Program-made: the position numbers and the translations under genes | Notes under the pieces: model-generated | The model's input: only the letters and a program-made list of their open reading frames with translations | Told to the model about the DNA's origin: nothing | Databases searched by the model: none | Shown here: piece by piece, positions 58,977 through 64,000 of the stretch | Position numbering within the stretch: position 1 is the stretch's first letter | Layout of the letters: each line of letters begins with the position of its first letter | Source: Lactiplantibacillus plantarum | GTDB taxonomy: Bacteria; Bacillota; Bacilli; Lactobacillales; Lactobacillaceae | Reading direction: 5' to 3' | DNA: 64,000 nt | Assembly: GCF_014131735.1 (NCBI RefSeq) | Contig: NZ_CP039121.1 | Span: 186,001 to 250,000 of the forward strand

Positions 58977-58992
58977 CTTGACGGCCGTCAAG
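58977..58992. promoter_or_regulatory. FNR-type box upstream of chaperone/Dps-like operon
   Basis: A perfect 16-base palindrome CTTGACGGCCGTCAAG, i.e. TTGAC-N4-GTCAA. Its centre is about 41.5 bases before the start point predicted from the -10 TATGAT at 59014-59019, the class II activation position. No good -35 is present, as expected for an activator-dependent promoter. Confidence 0.7.
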
Positions 58993-59055
58993 TTCTGGTC
59001 AATCAAATCCGGTTATGATAGAACCATCAAATGAACGACACGGAGGTAATTGATT

Positions 59056-59274
59056 ATGAAAATTATTATGCAATTAGGAACGTTGACTTGCCCATCATGC
59101 ATGACTAAGATCGAAAAGGCCGTTGCTAACCATGACGGCGTTGAGAATGTTAAGGTGCTATTCAATGCCAGCAAGGTCAAGGCTAACTTTGATCCTGAAG
59201 TGACGAATGCCGATGATTTGGCACAAGTTGTTACCGGACTTGGTTACGAAGTTGAAAACGTCAAGGTTAAGTAG
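59056..59274 (+). CDS. Heavy-metal-associated (HMA) domain metallochaperone, CopZ-like
   Basis: A 72-residue single HMA domain. The metal loop reads LTCPSCMTKIE (CxxC, Cys14 and Cys17), and the rest (DGVENVKVLFNASKVKANFD, LAQVVTGLGYEV) fits the ferredoxin-like fold. Copper chaperones usually read M-x-C-x-x-C at this loop; here Leu-Thr precedes the first Cys, so the metal (Cu+, Zn or Cd) is uncertain. Start ATG 59056, 8 bases after GGAGG. It precedes a Dps-like gene by 12 bases under one FNR-controlled promoter. Confidence 0.85.
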   Translation: MKIIMQLGTLTCPSCMTKIEKAVANHDGVENVKVLFNASKVKANFDPEVTNADDLAQVVTGLGYEVENVKVK

Positions 59275-59286
59275 GAGGAATAAACG

Positions 59287-59838
59287 ATGAGTGAACTAAC
59301 GATCGACGAACAATACGCAGCGGAATTAAAACAGAGTGACATTGATCATCATGTCCCAACAGCGGGCGCAATGACGAATCACATTTTATCTAACTTAATG
59401 GTTGCTTACGTTAAGTTGACCCAAGTGAAGTGGTACGTTAAAGGACCACAATCATTGGCATTGCGGACAGCATATCAACGTTTGTTAGATCAGAATGTCC
59501 GTCAGTTTGCTGAATTAGGCGAGTTACTCCTAGATGAAAACCAAAAGCCATCTTCCACAACGGCTGAATTAACCAAGTATTCTATGTTGGAAGAAAATGG
59601 GGCTTTCAAGTATCAATCTGCTGATGAACTCGTGGCCGCAACAATCAAGGATTTTGATACGGAAAACCTATTCGTTGACCGGGCTATCAAGCTTGCTGAA
59701 AAAGAAACCCGGCCGGCACTGGCAGCTTGGTTAGTTGCTTATCGTGGCAGTAACAATCGCAATATTCGGGAATTACAAGTTTATCTTGGTAACGATGCTC
59801 GAACTGGTTTGGATGAAGAAGATGAGGATGACGATTAG
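59287..59838 (+). CDS. Dps/ferritin-like protein lacking ferroxidase ligands
   Basis: A 183-residue four-helix bundle protein of the Dps family (VKLTQVKWYVKGPQSLALR aligns with the Dps block that normally reads H-x-x-HW-x-x-xG). Compared with Listeria Dps, His31 becomes Lys, His43 becomes Arg, and the Asp/Glu of the second ferroxidase helix are not conserved (LDQNVRQFAELGE). A very acidic tail EEDEDDD follows. It may bind DNA or metal or scaffold without iron oxidation. GGAGG precedes the ATG. Second gene after the HMA chaperone. Confidence 0.82.
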   Translation: MSELTIDEQYAAELKQSDIDHHVPTAGAMTNHILSNLMVAYVKLTQVKWYVKGPQSLALRTAYQRLLDQNVRQFAELGELLLDENQKPSSTTAELTKYSMLEENGAFKYQSADELVAATIKDFDTENLFVDRAIKLAEKETRPALAAWLVAYRGSNNRNIRELQVYLGNDARTGLDEEDEDDD

Positions 59839-59862
59839 GCCGTTGTCGCAGAAGAATTAAAC

Positions 59863-59906
59863 GCTCTGGATAGCGATTGTGTGGGCAAACTATCCAGGGC
59901 TTTTTT
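59863..59906 (+). terminator. Terminator after the Dps-like gene
   Basis: GCTCTGGATAG with CTATCCAGGGC (11 bp, one wobble, loop of 16) then TTTTTT. Confidence 0.85.
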
Positions 59907-59966
59907 GCTATTACAACGGGCCTGCGCTATACTAACGACAATTAAATTATATGGGAGGGCCCCGAG

Positions 59967-60170
59967 ATGGCGATTAGTGACATTGTGATGTGGACATTTG
60001 TCTTTATTATTGCGACTGGGTTCGTAACGGTGGTTTCAACGGCGGTACTGTTGAAGCGAGCAAAACGAGCGCCCAAGGATGCCGAGCAGTCCCACAGTGA
60101 TGACGACGATGACTGGAAAAAAGATGATTGGAACCATGATGACTGGAAAAAGGGCGATTGGAAAGATTGA
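59967..60170 (+). CDS. Small membrane protein with DW-repeat tail
   Basis: A 67-residue protein with one membrane helix (about 8-30), a basic RAKRAPK stop-transfer and an acidic tail in which (D/G)DW recurs: DDWKKDD, NHDDWKK, GDWKD. GGGAGGG lies 10 bases before the ATG and TATACT upstream could be its -10, so it is a real gene. The topology suggests the tail is cytoplasmic by the positive-inside rule. The family is not one I can name; a metal- or nucleic-acid-binding or stress role is only possible from its neighbours. Confidence 0.75.
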   Translation: MAISDIVMWTFVFIIATGFVTVVSTAVLLKRAKRAPKDAEQSHSDDDDDWKKDDWNHDDWKKGDWKD

Positions 60171-60220
60171 CTCGATAAGTTGCCTGACAGATACGATGTT
60201 TAACTGCGTCAACTGGCACT

Positions 60221-60266
60221 AAAAAGACGGTATAACCAACTGAGATTGGCGACACCGTCTTTTTTG
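60221..60266. terminator. Bidirectional terminator
   Basis: AAAAAGACGGT with ACCGTCTTTTT (11 bp) around an inner CCAA/TTGG pair, between convergent genes. Confidence 0.8.
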
Positions 60267-60269
60267 GCG

Positions 60270-60539
60270 TTATTTGGTTTTTAGCAGTAGATCCAATGAG
60301 TGTTCAAGATTCTGAACATCAGCCGTGGTCATCGCATCTACACAATTATTAATATTACGGGCGATGACGAGTTTCATGGCCTTGTCGATACTTGATTTCA
60401 CTGCTGAAAGTTGAACCAAGACATCTTCGCAAGGACGATTTTCGTCCATCATACGTAAAACGCCGTCCAGCTGACCAGCCGAGCGTTTCAGTCGGGTCTT
60501 GATCTGCTTGCTAGTGACATATTCTTCAGTAGTTGCCAT
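60270..60539 (-). CDS. CsoR/RcnR-family repressor, CstR-like
   Basis: An 89-residue DUF156 helical repressor. Copper-sensing CsoR uses a Cys-His-Cys set; here the three positions are Cys37, Asn62 and Cys66 (RPCEDV and ARNINNC). A His-to-Asn change with two kept cysteines is the pattern of CstR, the persulfide sensor. A sulfur-responsive or thiol-redox role fits the adjacent thioredoxin. RLKRSAGQLDGV (residues 16-27) is the DNA-contact helix typical of the family. It follows the thioredoxin gene by 23 bases in the same operon. Metal sensing by other ligands cannot be excluded. Confidence 0.82.
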   Translation of the reverse strand: MATTEEYVTSKQIKTRLKRSAGQLDGVLRMMDENRPCEDVLVQLSAVKSSIDKAMKLVIARNINNCVDAMTTADVQNLEHSLDLLLKTK

Positions 60540-60562
60540 GATTCATGATGCCCCCTTCGTAA

Positions 60563-60883
60563 TTAGGCAAGTGCTTTTTTGAGTTCGGCTTCAAAATCAG
60601 GCTTAGGACGTGCTCCGACCATGTGACTGACGACTTGGCCATCTTTCTTAATCAGGAAGGTTGGAATTCCTTGAACTTGGAATTGACTGGCCGTAGCTTG
60701 GTCATGGTCAATGTTCAATGAAACGAAGTTGACCTGATCCTTGTAAGCTGGGTCTTCAGAAAGGGACTTAAGAATTGGGTCCATCATGCGACATGGTGGG
60801 CACCAGTCTGCGCGAAAATCAATAACGGCGATACCAGTATCTGTTTCTTTGGCAAAATCTTGATCATGTATTTCTTTAATCAT
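60563..60883 (-). CDS. Thioredoxin with CPPC active site
   Basis: A 106-residue thioredoxin-fold protein. The active site reads WCPPCR (Cys33-Pro-Pro-Cys36) rather than the standard WCGPC; the cis-Pro segment is GIPTFLIKKDG. A Pro-Pro centre is uncommon and shifts the redox potential. The start is the ATG at 60883, with AAAGGAG upstream; the 22-residue extension to 60949 is rejected. Preceded by a TATACC/GGTATA palindrome that is likely bound by the CstR-like repressor of the same operon. Confidence 0.9.
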   Translation of the reverse strand: MIKEIHDQDFAKETDTGIAVIDFRADWCPPCRMMDPILKSLSEDPAYKDQVNFVSLNIDHDQATASQFQVQGIPTFLIKKDGQVVSHMVGARPKPDFEAELKKALA

Positions 60884-60922
60884 TTTAGTTGACTCCTTTA
60901 GTAAGTATTTGTCACTAAACAA

Positions 60923-60940
60923 TATACCCCCATAGGTATA
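60923..60940. promoter_or_regulatory. CsoR/CstR-type operator
   Basis: TATACC, a 6-base spacer and GGTATA form a perfect palindrome. CsoR-family operators are G/C-centred inverted repeats of this sort. It lies about 40 bases before the thioredoxin start, so autoregulation of the operon is likely. Confidence 0.6.
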
Positions 60941-61186
60941 CGCAAGCAAGTATTCTGCTTCTGGCCGTGGAGGGATTTAAAAAGGACTGATGTATTGGGT
61001 AATTAGATACTAACGATTTGTTGTGGAAGCTAGCGTCACCTGAGAATCTTCTAGTTGTGATCGCGAGCATTAACGTTGAAGATCTCATGTTGACGCGAGC
61101 GTGTTATACTAGCGCTTCATAATTATACAACCCAGGGTATCTGGTAGAATTATGTTGAATTATTAGAAACCGCTTATTTAAGCAAA

Positions 61187-61223
61187 ATAAAGCGTTTACA
61201 TAAACGGTTTTATCTGGTATCTT
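61187..61223 (+). promoter_or_regulatory. glpF promoter with cre-like site
   Basis: TTTACA (61195-61200), 17 bases, TATCTT (61218-61223). A cre-like AAAGCGTTTACA core (61187-61200) overlaps the -35, though it lacks the initial TG of the consensus. Suggests catabolite repression. Confidence 0.5.
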
Positions 61224-61267
61224 CAAATTATCATAGATGCTCGGTACCTTACGAGGAGGATTTACAG

Positions 61268-62020
61268 ATGACAGGTTCATGGGAAGCACGCTACGCCGCT
61301 GAATTTTTTGGCACGCTGATCCTAGTACTACTAGGTAATGGTGCTGTCGCTAACGCATTCCTGAAGAACACGACTGGTAACGATGATCCAGGACTCGCCA
61401 ATGGAGGATGGCTCCTGGTTGCATCGGGATATGGACTGGGGGTCATGCTCCCAGCCATGATGTTTGGCTCGATTTCTGGTAACCATTTAAACCCCGCGAT
61501 TACGATTGGGCAAGCCGTGATTGGAATCTTTCCCTGGGCGCACGTTGCGCCTTACTTAATCTGGCAATTTCTAGGAGCAATTGCAGGCCAATGCTTGATT
61601 TTGGCACTGTACTGGCCCCATTATCGGCAAACGACTGATAATGAGGCGGTCTTAGGGACGTTTGCAACTAGTGATCATGCGAACAGTCAGTTAAACGGTT
61701 TTGTTACGGAAATGGTAGGAACCGCAGTCCTGATTTTTGGTGCCATGGGATTATATCGCGGGATGTTTTTTCATCAAAATATCGATATCGCCAATATTGG
61801 CGTTGGACTTTTGATTGCTGCCATGGTTATTTCGTTAGGCGGTCCAACCGGTCCGGCCCTAAATCCGGCCCGTGACTTGGGACCACGGCTAGTACACGCG
61901 TTATTCCCAGTACCGAACAAGGGTAGTTCTCACTGGGAATATAGTTGGGTTCCCGTGGTTGCCCCAATTGTTGGTGCCGTTATTGGAATTTGGATTTATA
62001 AGATCTTTTTTGGTTTATAA
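61268..62020 (+). CDS. glpF: Glycerol uptake facilitator (GlpF, aquaglyceroporin)
   Basis: A 250-residue six-helix MIP channel with GNHLNPAIT (about 75) and GPALNPARDLGPR (about 195). The Asp after the second NPAR, plus the longer extracellular loops, mark the glycerol branch. It passes glycerol, dihydroxyacetone or other small solutes by diffusion. GAGGAGG precedes the ATG. Stand-alone gene in this window; no glycerol kinase is adjacent. Confidence 0.92.
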   Translation: MTGSWEARYAAEFFGTLILVLLGNGAVANAFLKNTTGNDDPGLANGGWLLVASGYGLGVMLPAMMFGSISGNHLNPAITIGQAVIGIFPWAHVAPYLIWQFLGAIAGQCLILALYWPHYRQTTDNEAVLGTFATSDHANSQLNGFVTEMVGTAVLIFGAMGLYRGMFFHQNIDIANIGVGLLIAAMVISLGGPTGPALNPARDLGPRLVHALFPVPNKGSSHWEYSWVPVVAPIVGAVIGIWIYKIFFGL

Positions 62021-62090
62021 TCGCAATTAATTAACCGAGCGTATTTATGAAATTATTATTGGTCTATCATTTTTGATTGCAATATGCTAA

Positions 62091-62133
62091 AACGGTCCGC
62101 CGACTAGCTGGGAAGACTAGTCGGCGGACCGTT
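62091..62133. terminator. Bidirectional terminator between glpF and P-type ATPase gene
   Basis: A perfect 17-bp stem (AACGGTCCGCCGACTAG with complement, loop of 9) between convergent genes. Confidence 0.9.
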
Positions 62134-62172
62134 ATTGGTTGCTAGGCCTGTAACCAAGTTGGGGAGACTTGA

Positions 62173-64000
62173 TTAAGCTGTGGCTGCTTGAATGGTTTTA
62201 GTTGGTTGGTGTTTGTCGAACTTGGTTTGGAAATTGATTAACCGCATAGCGTTGAAGATAACGACTAAGATACTAGCTTCATGGACAAACATCCCACTGG
62301 CCATGTAGATATAACCGAAGATTAGCCCAATCAGTAGGAAGGCCACGGTGGCAATGGCGATGAAGATGTTTTCACGAGTGTTCAAGACAGTCTTCTTGGC
62401 GAGACCGTGGGCGTGTACTAATGCGGGGAAGCTTGATTGCATCAAGACGACATCGGATGTGTCGATGGCAACATCAGTCCCACTACCCATTGCGATTCCA
62501 ATATCGGCGTTAGCGATTGAAGGACTGTCGTTGATGCCATCTCCAATAAAGGCGACCGTGTTACCGGCTGCTTTTAGTTTCTTAACGTATTCGACTTTTT
62601 CTTCTGGCAAGAGGTTAGCGTGAACTTCATCTAGGTTCAATTCGTTGGCAACGGCTTGGGCAGTGAGTTCATTGTCTCCAGTTAACATAACGAGTTTCTT
62701 GATTCCTTGGGCTTTTAATGCGGCGAGGGAATCCTTCACGCCTGGACGAATCGTATCGGCAATACCGAAGATGAGTTGAACTTGTCCGTCGACTGCCATG
62801 ATAACGGTTGATTGACCACCAGCTTGTAAATCATTGAGATCTTTGAGTTGGGTAGGATTTAGTTTGATATTATGAGCCGTCAACATTTTTTGATTACCAA
62901 TGACAACTTCTTGCTTACCGACTTGTGCACAGATTCCTTGGCCCTTAACGGTTTCAGTGTCATCTAGGACGGGAGCGCCCCCCGCTGACTGCTGGTCGGC
63001 ATAACTGACGATTGCTTGGCCTAACGGATGGTCGGAAACCCCCTCAATAGCGGCGGCGAGAGCTAGTTGATTATCCGCATTGTTTGTGTAAGTGTGCATG
63101 GTTGTAACGGCAGTGTTACCTTCCGTTAAAGTACCGGTCTTATCGAAGACCAGGGTATCGACTTTGGCAAAAGTATCGACGACTTCACCACCCTTGATTA
63201 GGATACCGCGCTTGGCGCCATTCCCAATTCCGGCAACGTTTGACACTGGGGCGCCGATAACTAAGGCACCTGGGCAACCGAGAACTAGTGCAGTGATTGC
63301 TAAGCGGAAGTCATGGGAGAAGGCGAAGACTAGGACTGCTAAAACGAGGACGGCAGGCGTATAATATTGAGCAAAGCGGTCGATGAACTTTTCAGCTTTG
63401 GACTTGGTATCTTGAGCTTCTTCAACCAATTCAATAATTTTTGCAAAAGTCGTGTCGTCGCCAACCTGAGTCGCTTTGATCTTCAGATAGCCATTTTCAA
63501 CCATTGTTCCGGAGTAAACCGAGTCCTTGAGTTGCTTGTTGATTTGGCGTGCTTCACCCGTAATTGAGGCTTCGTTAAGGTAGCCGTTACCTTCAACAAC
63601 AATCCCGTCAACGGGAACCTGACTCCCGGTTTTAACTAGGACAACGTCACCTTCGTCCACATCATCAACGTCGACTTCTTCGGTGCCATCATCAGTAACT
63701 AAAGTTGCGGTAGTTGGTGACATGTCAGTCAAGCCTTTGATTGCGGTCCGCGTCTTCTGCAAGGTCTTGCTTTCGAGATAGGAGCCAAACAAGAAGAGGA
63801 AAGTAACGATTGCGGATTCGTTGAATTCACCAATAATGAATGCCCCAATCACTGCGGTACTAACTAACAGTTCAATACTGAAAACTTTGTTCCGAAGTGC
63901 GCTCCAAGCACGAACCGCAATCGGAATGACGGCAATAATTGAAGCAACTGCTAAAATGACTTGGTAACCGAGCGTAAATTGTAAGAGATATTTACTGAGC
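62173..64000 (-). CDS. P1B-type heavy-metal ATPase (5' end beyond the window)
   Basis: At least 609 residues; the frame continues past the right edge, so the GTG at 63852 is internal. P-type marks: TGEA (actuator), FDKTGTLTEGN with the phosphorylated Asp, SDHPLGQA (HP motif of P1B pumps), MLTGDNELTA and GDGINDSPSIANADIGIAMGSGTD. The membrane metal site reads LGCPGALVIGAPVS; P1B pumps usually have CPC, CPH or SPC, so CPG is unusual and the metal cannot be predicted. It exports or imports a soft metal; N-terminal metal domains are not visible here. Confidence 0.9.
   Translation of the reverse strand, partial: LSKYLLQFTLGYQVILAVASIIAVIPIAVRAWSALRNKVFSIELLVSTAVIGAFIIGEFNESAIVTFLFLFGSYLESKTLQKTRTAIKGLTDMSPTTATLVTDDGTEEVDVDDVDEGDVVLVKTGSQVPVDGIVVEGNGYLNEASITGEARQINKQLKDSVYSGTMVENGYLKIKATQVGDDTTFAKIIELVEEAQDTKSKAEKFIDRFAQYYTPAVLVLAVLVFAFSHDFRLAITALVLGCPGALVIGAPVSNVAGIGNGAKRGILIKGGEVVDTFAKVDTLVFDKTGTLTEGNTAVTTMHTYTNNADNQLALAAAIEGVSDHPLGQAIVSYADQQSAGGAPVLDDTETVKGQGICAQVGKQEVVIGNQKMLTAHNIKLNPTQLKDLNDLQAGGQSTVIMAVDGQVQLIFGIADTIRPGVKDSLAALKAQGIKKLVMLTGDNELTAQAVANELNLDEVHANLLPEEKVEYVKKLKAAGNTVAFIGDGINDSPSIANADIGIAMGSGTDVAIDTSDVVLMQSSFPALVHAHGLAKKTVLNTRENIFIAIATVAFLLIGLIFGYIYMASGMFVHEASILVVIFNAMRLINFQTKFDKHQPTKTIQAATA

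Larger units (their letters stand above)
60884..61267. other. Divergent region between thioredoxin and glpF
   Basis: 384 bases holding the CsoR-type operator, a TATACT element near 61105, and the glpF promoter with cre; no ORF with a ribosome site is seen. Confidence 0.5.

Noticed and set aside
61129..61145. ATAC-AACCCAGGGT-AT before glpF as a second CsoR-type operator
   Set aside because: Spacing differs from the site at 60923 and it lies far from any promoter element; chance cannot be excluded.

Overview
The window looks like the chromosome of a Lactiplantibacillus plantarum-type lactobacillus. The evidence is the combination of a raffinose/lactose/galactose block (galM, a GPH transporter with an EIIA tail, GH36 alpha-galactosidase, the two-subunit LacLM beta-galactosidase, galKETR), two small GH78 rhamnosidases with MFS partners, a WxL/Csc cell-surface cluster, moderate GC, low-GC Gram-positive ribosome sites (AGGAGG), and many catabolite-response (cre) sites. 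No rRNA, tRNA, CRISPR array or intact insertion sequence was seen.

Layout. 1-7.7 kb: a shikimate/quinate-type cluster (two shikimate dehydrogenase paralogues, type I dehydroquinate dehydratase, MFS carrier, LysR regulator) joined to a flavin transferase (ApbE) and a three-domain flavoprotein reductase; I read it as reductive, electron-sink use of plant cyclohexane carboxylates. 7.7-9.3 kb: a flavin-barrel-like protein and an aldo/keto reductase with a cre site. 9.6-24.4 kb: raffinose, lactose and galactose use under two near-twin LacI repressors that appear to share the operator TTTTA(G/C)TAAAA. 24.6-25.7 kb: a Fic toxin-antitoxin pair. 25.8-33.1 kb: AraC regulator, then MFS-GH78-MFS-GH78 for rhamnosides. 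33.2-38.5 kb: a LacI repressor, a GH42 beta-galactosidase and a second LacS-type carrier. 38.6-43.1 kb: a BrnQ carrier behind an isoleucine-type T-box, a UbiB-family kinase-like protein and an aquaporin. 43.5-46.4 kb: a MoxR-type ATPase, a VWA protein and a small partner, with a consensus parS (Spo0J/ParB) site in the leader. 46.5-52.6 kb: a TetR regulator and a Csc (WxL/DUF916/lectin) surface cluster whose first gene has lost its 5' end. 52.9-54.8 kb: NADH oxidase/peroxidase and an acetyltransferase. 54.88-55.63 kb: a non-coding 752-bp element with perfect 18-bp terminal inverted repeats and two diverged inverted arms. 56-64 kb: PepO, an FNR-like regulator, an HMA metallochaperone, a Dps-like protein without ferroxidase ligands, a DW-repeat membrane protein, a CsoR/CstR-type repressor with a CPPC thioredoxin, GlpF, and a partial P1B-type ATPase with an unusual CPG metal motif.

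How the parts work together. The sugar genes form a complete route: GPH carriers import galactosides, GH36, GH2 and GH42 enzymes release galactose, GalM presents alpha-galactose, and GalK, GalT and GalE feed the Leloir pathway. LacI operators and cre sites at the promoters give induction plus CcpA control. The last 8 kb is a redox and metal stress neighbourhood: an FNR-type box is placed at about -41.5 of the chaperone/Dps-like promoter, and a CsoR-type palindrome lies in front of the thioredoxin-repressor operon.
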